A stretch of 64,000 nucleotides of DNA from Paenibacillus_AM sp052180255 (GTDB taxonomy: Bacteria; Bacillota; Bacilli; Paenibacillales; NBRC-103111). The notes under the pieces were generated by a model. It did not search any database. It was not told where the DNA came from and saw nothing but the letters and a program-made list of their open reading frames with translations. Both the position numbers and the translations under genes were made by a program. Where the stretch lies: the NCBI RefSeq assembly GCF_052180255.1, contig NZ_CP197466.1, forward strand, positions 3,100,001-3,164,000, in the 5' to 3' direction. How positions within the stretch are numbered: position 1 is the stretch's first letter; every line of letters begins with the position of its first letter. This document shows, piece by piece, positions 57,289 through 64,000 of the stretch.

Positions 57289-58044
57289 TTGAACGGGTAC
57301 ATTACAATAGGCGAACTATCCAAACTGATGAACGTTTCCGTACATCAAATCCGCTATTTTGAAGAAAAAGAAATCCTCTTCCCTGCTTATATCGATAGCA
57401 ATCAATACCGGATGTACGGTATCACTGAAATTTATCAGTTATCTCATATCCTGCTGCTCCGCAAGCTGAATATCCCTGTGAGTCAGATTAAATCATGCAT
57501 GACCTCCTACTCCGCAGATGATTATCATCTGCTGCTGGATGATTCCTTACAGCAGATCGATTCAGAAATAAATAGGCTTACAGCGCTTAAACAGTTTATT
57601 CGCAAAGTACAGACGGAACATCAGGAACGAGGCAGCAACGACAACAGATATCTCATCAAACAATTAGATACTCGTCATTTGAAGATATGGATGCAATTAG
57701 ACATACAGGAGGAAATTCATGCTCGGAATCTATGTGAAGTAAAACCACCATTGTCTCACTTGTTTGAAACAGATCTCCATTATTTATACGATACTCATCA
57801 GGTTACCTTGTGCTTTGAAGCTGCTGGTTCAACAGAGATTATGTTGGAAAAAGGTGACTATTTATACCAACAAATTGAGGTAACAGGAGATCAAGAGATC
57901 GAGCAAGCGATCCACCAGTTCGAACGCTATGCAGATGAGATGAGGCACGCGTACCTTGGGCCCATTATTGTGGTCGAAAAATCCTATTTATCCATGTTCA
58001 ACACGAACAAGCTTCACTATGAAATTCAAGTTAGAATCCATTAA
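57289..58044 (+). CDS. MerR family transcriptional regulator with GyrI-like effector half
   Basis: The 251-residue protein has an N-terminal winged HTH (ITIGELSKLMNVSVHQIRYFEEKEIL, RMYGITEIYQLSHILLLRKLNIPVSQIK). A dimer coiled coil to about residue 110 leads to a C-terminal beta-rich domain like the multidrug-binding BmrR/GyrI fold. A TTG start follows AGAGGAAGAG. It is probably autoregulated through the dyad promoter and controls the GNAT and hydrolase genes downstream, which have no promoter of their own that I can see. Confidence 0.9.
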   Translation: MNGYITIGELSKLMNVSVHQIRYFEEKEILFPAYIDSNQYRMYGITEIYQLSHILLLRKLNIPVSQIKSCMTSYSADDYHLLLDDSLQQIDSEINRLTALKQFIRKVQTEHQERGSNDNRYLIKQLDTRHLKIWMQLDIQEEIHARNLCEVKPPLSHLFETDLHYLYDTHQVTLCFEAAGSTEIMLEKGDYLYQQIEVTGDQEIEQAIHQFERYADEMRHAYLGPIIVVEKSYLSMFNTNKLHYEIQVRIH

Positions 58045-58080
58045 TAGAGCGTGTTTAAAAGTCTGATCAGGAGGTACATG

Positions 58081-58746
58081 ATGACGCTAAACCCCATTGA
58101 AATCGTGCCATACCAAAAGGAAGACAATGAGCAAGTCCGCGAACTTTTGGTACATGCATTCCATGGTAAATTCCATTCACTTGTCAATCTGAATGATAAC
58201 GGAATTGTGAAGCTATTAGGTGGGATCTGGACGGACGATCTACAAGCTTCATCTGTGAAACAAATCGTGGCCAAAGAAAATGGAGAAATTGTCGGGACAC
58301 TTTGTCTGAAGTGGAAGGAAACACAACAACCCATGAAGGAATCGAGTAACATTCGTTACAAGCAGCTCTGCCAGCAGTTTGGCACCCTCAATGTGTCCAA
58401 ATTTATCATAGGAATGCAATTTCTAGCGTACAAGCCGAGAGCTCGTGAATGCTATGTGGATCATATCGCGATCAAATCCAGCCATCGGAATAAGGGAATC
58501 GGGAGGCAGCTTCTGTCTTGGGCACAGCACTTTGCTGCTCTTTCAGGATTTGAGCAATTATCACTTTATGTCGCAGGGAAGAACAATCAAGCCATTCACC
58601 TGTATGAAAAAATGGCATTTAGCCTTGAATCATCTAGGTATAATCTGCTTAGGGGTTTTATCTTTCAGGAACCTGTTTGGCACTTTATGACCTGGAAGAC
58701 AAATCATCTGCAGCCAAGGAGTGAAACGATTGAAAAGAGGAATTAG
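58081..58746 (+). CDS. GNAT family N-acetyltransferase
   Basis: The 221-residue protein has motif A (VDHIAIKSSHRNKGIGRQLLSWAQ) and motif B (NNQAIHLYEKMAFSLE) of GCN5-type acetyltransferases. The N-terminal ~110 residues are a longer-than-usual substrate region. AGGAGG lies just before two adjacent ATGs, and 58081 has the better spacing. It overlaps the hydrolase gene at its 3' end, within the MerR-led operon. A small amine or antibiotic substrate is possible. Confidence 0.88.
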   Translation: MTLNPIEIVPYQKEDNEQVRELLVHAFHGKFHSLVNLNDNGIVKLLGGIWTDDLQASSVKQIVAKENGEIVGTLCLKWKETQQPMKESSNIRYKQLCQQFGTLNVSKFIIGMQFLAYKPRARECYVDHIAIKSSHRNKGIGRQLLSWAQHFAALSGFEQLSLYVAGKNNQAIHLYEKMAFSLESSRYNLLRGFIFQEPVWHFMTWKTNHLQPRSETIEKRN

Positions 58747-59752
58747 GCGAGCCCTACTGAGTTTAGGTGTAGGACTAACTGCCATCGTACTATTCGTGTT
58801 ATACCAAAACTCCTATAATATGACGGAAAAAAAGATAGAGATTGAAACTCCACAAGGTGTGTTAACTGGAACTTTAGTATTGCCCAAAGATGTTGACAGA
58901 AAACTAGGATTAGTCGTCTTTATTCACGGAGACGGCCCGATTAATGACACTTACAATGACGGCTATAAGCCTTTATGGGAGAAATTCGCCTCTGTAGGCT
59001 ACGCTTCTCTGTCTCTTAACAAACGCGGCATGAATGGCTCAACTGGTAATTGGTTAGAGCAAAGTATGGAAGACCGTGCTGAGGAAGCCCTACATGTGAT
59101 AAATTGGGCTAAATCATTACCGATGGTTGATGATACAAGAATAGGCCTGTGGGGAGCGAGTCAAGCAGGATGGGTAATTCCAAAAATAGTTAGAGATGAA
59201 CCGAGTATCGCCTTCAGTATTGTCGTATCTCCAGCTATTAATTGGATTTCTCAGGGTAAATTTAACACGCGGAAGCAGATGGAACAAGAGGGATTGTCCA
59301 CACAAGAAATGATAGAAAAAGAGCGTTACAACGAGCAAATATTAAATTTGCTTAAGAAACGATCCTCTTACGAAGATTATTTACAAGTTGCCCATACTGA
59401 TGATGTAATTTCCAGAGAAAGATGGGGGTTCATTACCAAAAATTTTGAATCTGATGCTACCAATGAGCTAATAAATTTTAAATCTCCTGTCCATCTGGTT
59501 TTAGGAGGCCAAGACATCAATGTGGATGTTGCCGACACCGAGCAAATCTATCGACAGCAAATCCCAACCGATTTACTTTCTGTGACTTTCTTGCCCGAAG
59601 CTGATCATTCCATGTTAAAAAAGGAAATGGTTCATTCCGAATTAAGAGCTTTCTTAACGGCTATTCTTTTTCCAAGAAAATTGGTAGACGAACAATACTA
59701 TAAGGATCTATTACATTTTCTAGGCCAATTTGACATGCATTTGAGGAAGTAG
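58730..59752 (+). CDS. membrane-anchored alpha/beta hydrolase
   Basis: The ~340-residue protein has an N-terminal membrane anchor or signal (residues ~8-28). The hydrolase fold follows, with VVFIHGDGP for the oxyanion region, LWGASQAGWVIPK with the nucleophile Ser, a VLGGQDINV acid-loop Asp and a terminal ADHSM histidine. It probably hydrolyses an ester or peptide outside the cytoplasm. The TTG at 58730 is favoured because AAGGAG lies eight bases upstream; GTG 58721 overlaps that site. It ends the MerR-led gene set. Confidence 0.87.
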   Translation: MKRGIRRALLSLGVGLTAIVLFVLYQNSYNMTEKKIEIETPQGVLTGTLVLPKDVDRKLGLVVFIHGDGPINDTYNDGYKPLWEKFASVGYASLSLNKRGMNGSTGNWLEQSMEDRAEEALHVINWAKSLPMVDDTRIGLWGASQAGWVIPKIVRDEPSIAFSIVVSPAINWISQGKFNTRKQMEQEGLSTQEMIEKERYNEQILNLLKKRSSYEDYLQVAHTDDVISRERWGFITKNFESDATNELINFKSPVHLVLGGQDINVDVADTEQIYRQQIPTDLLSVTFLPEADHSMLKKEMVHSELRAFLTAILFPRKLVDEQYYKDLLHFLGQFDMHLRK

Positions 59753-59905
59753 TCGATCAGGGAACACCGAAGATCGAATCTCCCCAATGCGCGCAGCCCC
59801 CATTTTCAAATAAAAAGCTTCTGCATAAGGATCGCTATCCAGTGTGAACGCTGCCAATTGTAAATCTTTAGCTTTGCCGATTAGATCTGCCCAATTCCCT
59901 TGACA
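59720..59905 (-). pseudogene. C-terminal fragment of a GNAT acetyltransferase gene
   Basis: A minus-strand frame reads WADLIGKAKDLQLAAFTLD, then SDPYAEAFYLKMGAARIGE, then SSVFPDRLLPQM before a TAG at 59720. This is the classic C-terminal motif B end of GNAT proteins. The N-terminal half and start are absent; a stop lies just upstream where the TetR promoter begins. Its 3' end overlaps the 3' end of the hydrolase gene. It is a remnant of a deleted gene. Confidence 0.75.
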
Positions 59906-59944
59906 CTATAACCTAACGGTGTTAATCTAACGATGTTAGGTTAT
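59900..59944 (+). promoter_or_regulatory. promoter with nested palindromic operator for the 59965 TetR gene
   Basis: A perfect TTGACA begins the site. ATAACCTAAC and GTTAGGTTAT (59908-59917 and 59935-59944) form a 10-bp inverted repeat. Two CTAACGGTGTTA/CTAACGATGTTA-like direct copies lie between and within them, suggesting cooperative binding of two repressor dimers over the -35/-10 spacer. Confidence 0.75.
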
Positions 59945-59964
59945 ATCCAAGGAGGAACCACTTT

Positions 59965-60531
59965 ATGTCTATTTCACCAAAAGAGCCCCTAAGTCACGAG
60001 CGTATCATTCAAGCCGCACTTGCCATATTGGATTCGTCAGGTGTGTCCGGATTATCCATGCGTAAGCTTGGTGCATCCTTACATGTAGAGGCTGCATCAC
60101 TTTATCATCACATTCCGAACAAGAACGTACTCATTCAGAAAGTGATCGATGCGGTAAGCACCAAGGCGATTACTCCATTTGAAGAGTCACAGCCATGGAC
60201 GAAAACTTTCTATACGTTTGCCACAAACTATCGGGAGATATTACGAGCACACCCCGGTATAGTTTCCCTTGTGGCCACTCACTCGGTCTCGGAAGAAGTC
60301 AGTAGGAAACTAGCTATGCCATTAATAGTAGCAATGGAAAAGACAACAGCGAATGAAGAGCAAGTCCTTTTCGTTATCCAATCCATCGCTGTGTTCGTCA
60401 TTGGTCATGCCCTTGCTGAGGTCGGCAATTGGCCAGAACCTCCTACAGCACCAGTTCATTACTATGATCAATGGTTTGAGACCGGTATCACTGCCATGAT
60501 TAACGGATTTAAACTGCAGTTCCAAGAATAA
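59965..60531 (+). CDS. TetR family repressor (TetR_C type)
   Basis: The 188-residue protein has the TetR HTH (RIIQAALAILDSSGVSGLSMRKLGASLHVEAASLYHHIPNKNVL) and a C-terminal region with the TetR-class pattern (LRAHPGIVSLVATHSV, later FVIGHALAEVG). It is probably autoregulated by the nested operator and co-transcribed with the membrane protein 17 bp downstream, which is the likely target. AAGGAGG precedes the ATG. Confidence 0.92.
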   Translation: MSISPKEPLSHERIIQAALAILDSSGVSGLSMRKLGASLHVEAASLYHHIPNKNVLIQKVIDAVSTKAITPFEESQPWTKTFYTFATNYREILRAHPGIVSLVATHSVSEEVSRKLAMPLIVAMEKTTANEEQVLFVIQSIAVFVIGHALAEVGNWPEPPTAPVHYYDQWFETGITAMINGFKLQFQE

Positions 60532-60548
60532 TAAGGGAGGAATTAATT

Positions 60549-61010
60549 ATGTATTTAAGTTTACTTTTGCTCCAAATTGCAACTCTTGTGTATCACCAAC
60601 TAACAACTCGATTCGATTTTTACCCCTTTAACGGCGTTCGCCATTATTCCATCCAAGAGCGCCGGAATGAAGCTCTTATTAACGGTATTATCATGGTTAT
60701 CCCAATCATTCTCACCCTAACTCGCATCCCACTTTTAATCGGTATTGGCGGATTAATTTGGACGTTAGTCGTCGTCGGTGCTGTTCTCAGTTGGTGGCTT
60801 CCCTATCTAACGGGTATAGCCGTATACAAAATGCCAAATAACGAAACATGGCCGCAAGTATACGAACGAATTTTTTCCAGAACGATTATCATCTTACCTC
60901 ACTTCAAGAACAACCCTCGTCCTAATCTGGAACACATGATTCTTCATTTTCTCATCCTAGGTTCAGCCATTATTTCATTTGTAGATGCAGTGCCCCAAGT
61001 ATTTGCTTAA
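60549..61010 (+). CDS. four-helix membrane protein controlled by TetR
   Basis: The 153-residue protein has about four membrane helices, an opening MYLSLLLLQIATLVYHQLTTRFDFYPFNGVR and a cytoplasmic-looking HFKNNPRPNLEHM loop. It looks like a conserved Bacillales hypothetical family, though I cannot name it. AAGGGAGG precedes the ATG. As the only gene behind the TetR gene, it may be a transporter or envelope-stress protein. Confidence 0.75.
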   Translation: MYLSLLLLQIATLVYHQLTTRFDFYPFNGVRHYSIQERRNEALINGIIMVIPIILTLTRIPLLIGIGGLIWTLVVVGAVLSWWLPYLTGIAVYKMPNNETWPQVYERIFSRTIIILPHFKNNPRPNLEHMILHFLILGSAIISFVDAVPQVFA

Positions 61011-61014
61011 GAAC

Positions 61015-61343
61015 TTCCTCTTTATTGGACCAATGCAGGAGCTGCCTTTGCACCTTCTCCCAATCGCTCCTAGTAATCTCGCAATTCCTGTTACACGTAA
61101 CGTTGCTGTAAATCGATTCACAATTCCTGCCTTAATCTCCATCTCGCTTGCATAGTATTCTGGACTACCACCATCGAGCCATGCGCTTTCTCCACTAATT
61201 CATGTAGTTCCTCCACAATTGCATCCACGGTTCTATCGTCAAGTCACCCGCTCCATTTCCATATGCGTCATTCTATCCTGCCATATTCCACCGATCAGCA
61301 GCAGAATGAGAGTGATTCCAACGATTTTTACAGCTTTTTTCAT
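61015..61343 (-). pseudogene. decayed gene for a small exported or membrane protein
   Basis: On the minus strand ATG 61343, behind GGAGGGTAA, starts a convincing signal or anchor (MKKAVKIVGITLILLLIGG), but a TGA ends it after 34 codons. Further protein-like pieces continue in other frames (AIVEELHELVEKAHGSM; MEIKAGIVNRFTATLRVTGIA), pointing to at least two frame disruptions. The rest of the 425-bp gap before the UbiD-like gene holds nothing else recognisable. Confidence 0.55.
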
Positions 61344-61435
61344 GCGTTACCCTCCATTCGCTTGTGATTTGATTTCTTTTTTCACATAATAGATCATATA
61401 CATCGTTCTTATTTTCTAGAGATTGGAGTTTACCC

Positions 61436-63274
61436 ATGAGATATCGAAATTTAGAAGAGTGTATCCTTGATTTAGAGAAACACGGTCATTTGGTTCGTAT
61501 CCGAGAAGAGGTTGATCCGAATCTCGAAATGGCTGCTATACATATGAAAGTCTATGCGGCAGGCGGTCCAGCTTTATATTTTGAAAATGTAAAAGGTTCA
61601 ATGTTCCCTGCGGTATCTAACCTTTTTGGTACGATTGAGCGCAGCAAATTTATTTTTAGAGATACATGGGATTCCACGCAAAACGTAATCTCCTTACGCA
61701 ATGATCCGATGAAAGCACTGAAGAACCCTTTTAAATATGTGGGTACAGGTTTGGCGGCAAGAACAGCTCTACCTCTCAAAAAGATGAGCAGCGGTCCATC
61801 TGGATTTAAAGAAATTCAAATCTCAGACCTGCCGCTTATTAAGCATTGGCAAGGCGATGGAGGCGCGTTCGTCACGCTGCCGCAAGTTTATTCCGAAGAC
61901 CCAGAGAAACCGGGCATTATGAACTCCAATCTAGGGATGTACCGAATTCAGCTAACAGGCAATGAATATGAAGTGAATAAAGAAGTCGGCATCCATTACC
62001 AAATTCATCGGGGAATTGGTGTCCATCAGGACAAAGCCAATAAGCTGGGTCAACCACTGAAAGTGAGTATTTTCGTTGGCGGTCCCCCTGCTCATACCCT
62101 ATCTGCCATTATGCCGCTGCCCGAAGGAATGAGCGAATTAACCTTTGCAGGTCTCCTGTCAGGACGTCATTTCCGTTACAGCTATGTGGATGGGTATTGC
62201 ATTAGCCATGATGCTGATTTTGTCATTACAGGTGAACTGCATCCGAACGAGACAAAACCAGAAGGACCATTCGGTGATCATCTGGGTTATTACAGCTTAA
62301 TTCATGAGTTTCCTGTGCTTAAGATTCATAAGGTATATGCCCGCGAAAATGCGATCTTCCCATTCACGGTCGTTGGTCGTCCGCCTCAGGAAGACACGGC
62401 ATTCGGCGAGCTGATTCATGAATTAACAGGCAGTGCGATTCGACAAGAAATTCCAGGTGTCAAAGAAGTTCACGCCGTCGATGCAGCGGGTGTGCATCCC
62501 CTGCTCTTCGCCATTGGTAGTGAACGCTATACACCCTATCAGCAAGTGAAGCAGCCTATGGAAATTCTGACCCAAGCGAATCGAATCCTAGGGACAGGTC
62601 AGTTAAGTCTAGCCAAGTTCTTATTCATTACGGCCGAAGAAAAACAACCAATCAGCACACACCGGATGGAAGAATTTCTTGCGTATATGCTGGAACGGAT
62701 CGATCTGCGTCGAGACCTTCATTTTCAAACGAATACGACAATTGATACCCTGGATTACTCCGGGACAGGCTTTAATACGGGTAGTAAAGTTGTCCTTGCA
62801 GCCGTTGGTGATAAGAAGCGGGAACTTTGTCAGGAAGTCCCTGAACAGCTGCAAGATTTACAAGGCTTTGAACATGTGAACTTGATCATGCCGGGAATCG
62901 TCGCAATTCAAGGGTCAGCATTTACCACTTACCCAGATGCCGAACTTGAAATCAACAAGCTATGTAAAGCAATTCAAGCCAGAGGTACGCTCTCTAGCTG
63001 TCCAATGATCATTCTATGTGATGACAGTGAATTTTTAAGTGAAACGATTGATAATTTCCTATGGGTGACCTTCACACGCAGTAATCCCTCTCATGATATG
63101 TATGGGGTAAATAGTTCCTACTCGTTCAAACATTGGGGTTGCGATAATATCATCATTGATGCGCGTACGAAGCCGCACCAAGCACCACCGCTCATTCCAA
63201 ACCCTGCCGTTGAAGAGAGTATAAAGCGTGTGTTTGCCAAAGGCGGGAGCTTAGAGAAAATTTCAATTTCCTAA
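61436..63274 (+). CDS. UbiD family decarboxylase
   Basis: The 612-residue protein belongs to the long UbiD group. It has an opening LEKHGHLVRIREEVDPNLEMA, YRIQLTGNEYEVNKEVGIHYQIHRGIGVHQDKA (prFMN/Mn region), EGPFGDHLGYYS with the catalytic Glu, GRPPQEDTAFGELI, and a C-terminal WGCDNIIIDAR. UbiD enzymes use prenylated FMN made by UbiX to (de)carboxylate aromatic or unsaturated acids. No ubiX is visible, so the cofactor must come from elsewhere. GGAG precedes the ATG and a terminator follows. The substrate is unknown; quinone biosynthesis or phenolic-acid detoxification are possible. Confidence 0.92.
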   Translation: MRYRNLEECILDLEKHGHLVRIREEVDPNLEMAAIHMKVYAAGGPALYFENVKGSMFPAVSNLFGTIERSKFIFRDTWDSTQNVISLRNDPMKALKNPFKYVGTGLAARTALPLKKMSSGPSGFKEIQISDLPLIKHWQGDGGAFVTLPQVYSEDPEKPGIMNSNLGMYRIQLTGNEYEVNKEVGIHYQIHRGIGVHQDKANKLGQPLKVSIFVGGPPAHTLSAIMPLPEGMSELTFAGLLSGRHFRYSYVDGYCISHDADFVITGELHPNETKPEGPFGDHLGYYSLIHEFPVLKIHKVYARENAIFPFTVVGRPPQEDTAFGELIHELTGSAIRQEIPGVKEVHAVDAAGVHPLLFAIGSERYTPYQQVKQPMEILTQANRILGTGQLSLAKFLFITAEEKQPISTHRMEEFLAYMLERIDLRRDLHFQTNTTIDTLDYSGTGFNTGSKVVLAAVGDKKRELCQEVPEQLQDLQGFEHVNLIMPGIVAIQGSAFTTYPDAELEINKLCKAIQARGTLSSCPMIILCDDSEFLSETIDNFLWVTFTRSNPSHDMYGVNSSYSFKHWGCDNIIIDARTKPHQAPPLIPNPAVEESIKRVFAKGGSLEKISIS

Positions 63275-63294
63275 CTTTTGATGAAAAAAATTCT

Positions 63295-63320
63295 AGCCAC
63301 CCCTTGCGGTGGCTTTTTTC
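63295..63320 (+). terminator. terminator after the UbiD-family gene
   Basis: AGCCACC and GGTGGCT pair across a 6-nt loop, followed by six T residues. Confidence 0.85.
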
Positions 63321-63340
63321 AATATTTACAAGCTGATCGA

Positions 63341-63373
63341 TTTTATATATATTATATATAACCAAAAGGTTAT
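63341..63373 (+). promoter_or_regulatory. A+T-rich promoter and dyad before the ArsR gene
   Basis: A TATATATATTATATATA tract merges into ATAACC-AAAA-GGTTAT (63358-63373), an inverted repeat 17 bp before the ATG. It is a good candidate for the ArsR-type autoregulator site. Confidence 0.5.
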
Positions 63374-63389
63374 CTGATTGGAGGAAATC

Positions 63390-63698
63390 ATGACTGACAT
63401 CTATCGAGCAATTGCAGATCCAATCCGAAGAAAAATATTACACATGGTTGCTGAGCGTGAATGTACGCAGTCAGACATCGTTGCCGCATTTTCGATTTCA
63501 CAACCAGCCATCAAGAAACATCTCGCGATATTGCAAGAGGAGCATCTTCTGCTTGAAAGAAGGCAGGGCAAGTATTGCTTTTACCGTTTGAACACGCCGG
63601 TGTATCAGCATCAGTTCTCACATCTGCAGCGTGAATTGGGTCTTGTCTTGGAGAAGAAACTTGCTGGACTCAAACACTACTTGGAGGAGGAAATGTAA
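63390..63698 (+). CDS. ArsR family HTH regulator
   Basis: The 102-residue winged HTH protein reads IADPIRRKILHMVAERECTQSDIVAAFSISQPAIKKHLAILQEEHLLLERRQGKYCFYRL. No ELCVCD-type metal cysteine motif is present, so it belongs to the group paired with SRPBCC proteins rather than metal sensors. GGAGG lies five bases before the ATG at 63390. Its stop is directly followed by the ATG of the SRPBCC gene, a common two-gene arrangement. Confidence 0.93.
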   Translation: MTDIYRAIADPIRRKILHMVAERECTQSDIVAAFSISQPAIKKHLAILQEEHLLLERRQGKYCFYRLNTPVYQHQFSHLQRELGLVLEKKLAGLKHYLEEEM

Positions 63699-64000
63699 AT
63701 GTTCGATTCACCGATCACAAGTCTTAAGAGAGAAATATTTATCCGGAGATCCCCAGAACGGGTCTGGAAAGCACTCACAGTACCGGAGGAGTTGAATCGT
63801 TGGGAAACGAGAAGCTGCTCCATTGATCTGACACTTGGAGGTAAGGTCGAACTGGATTATGGTTGGGGGGTCTTATATTCGGGGACGATTATCGAGATGG
63901 AAGAGAATGTGAGGCTTATTTTTAAAGATGAGAATGAGGATCTAACCATTTGGACGATCGAAGCTGTCGACGGGGGTACACTTGTTGGGCTTGAGTATAC
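63699..64000 (+). CDS. SRPBCC/AHSA1 domain protein, truncated by window edge
   Basis: The ATG at 63699 lies immediately after the ArsR stop, with GAGGAGG eight bases upstream, and the frame stays open to the end of the window (~100 residues). It reads SLKREIFIRRSPERVWKAL, then PEELNRWETRSC, then DLTLGGKVELDYGWG, the opening of the AHSA1 (activator of Hsp90 ATPase-like) fold that binds small hydrophobic ligands. The C-terminal third is missing because the window stops. Confidence 0.9.
   Translation, partial: MFDSPITSLKREIFIRRSPERVWKALTVPEELNRWETRSCSIDLTLGGKVELDYGWGVLYSGTIIEMEENVRLIFKDENEDLTIWTIEAVDGGTLVGLEY

Overview
The window looks like chromosome from a low-to-moderate GC, Gram-positive, Paenibacillus-like member of the Bacillales. 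The reasons are strong AGGAGG-type ribosome sites, frequent TTG and GTG starts, a secreted Ig-like/SLH surface protein, and many Bacillus-type genes (ykuE, ytpB, bdbC, yutE, ytxH/DUF948, pepF, a COG2509 flavoprotein). Genus is inferred from gene content only.

Positions 1-42.5 kb are ordinary housekeeping and accessory backbone with short operons and well-formed terminators. They include a YitT fragment at the edge, tatA, a Tat-signal phosphoesterase, a peroxiredoxin, ytpB-pfkA, transporters, an L,D-transpeptidase and a cold-shock gene. A TerC-family membrane protein sits behind a yybP-ykoY manganese riboswitch, followed by oligoendopeptidase F. Further on are a CapA-like protein, an rRNA methyltransferase and the SLH surface protein. 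A COG2509 flavoprotein lies behind a purine riboswitch with a guanine-type C. An HTH/membrane pair, an unusual cysteine-free IscA-like protein, methionine aminopeptidase, glutamate racemase, a DsbB-like protein, the selenium tRNA-modification pair selD-mnmH and a KDPG aldolase complete the region.

A tRNA-Ala(GGC) gene lies at 42592-42664. A damaged partial copy of the same tRNA lies in direct orientation at 53858-53934. The 11 kb between them looks like an inserted island. Its core is a tightly packed five-gene minus-strand operon, visibly richer in G+C than its surroundings. It encodes a SWIM zinc-finger protein, a HEAT-like repeat protein, a MoxR-type AAA+ ATPase, a DUF5682-type protein with GxRH/EGP/GAHH motifs, and a VWA protein with an intact MIDAS. 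This is the best candidate for an incompletely understood system: an ATPase-VWA remodelling pair with dedicated partner proteins. The island also carries a DUF1003 protein and a TetR-controlled MFS pump.

From 54 kb to the end lies a loosely organised accessory zone rich in small regulators and detoxification or resistance-type genes. It holds an atypical SDR, an aminoglycoside 3-N-acetyltransferase homologue, an O-methyltransferase, a MerR regulator behind a 19-bp-spacer promoter with GNAT and hydrolase genes, a TetR regulator with a nested palindromic operator, a UbiD-like decarboxylase, and an ArsR/SRPBCC pair that runs off the window. Gene debris (VOC, GNAT and a decayed membrane or secreted protein) marks it as a region of repeated insertion and loss.

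All functional calls come from reading motifs and family resemblance by eye. No database search was run.
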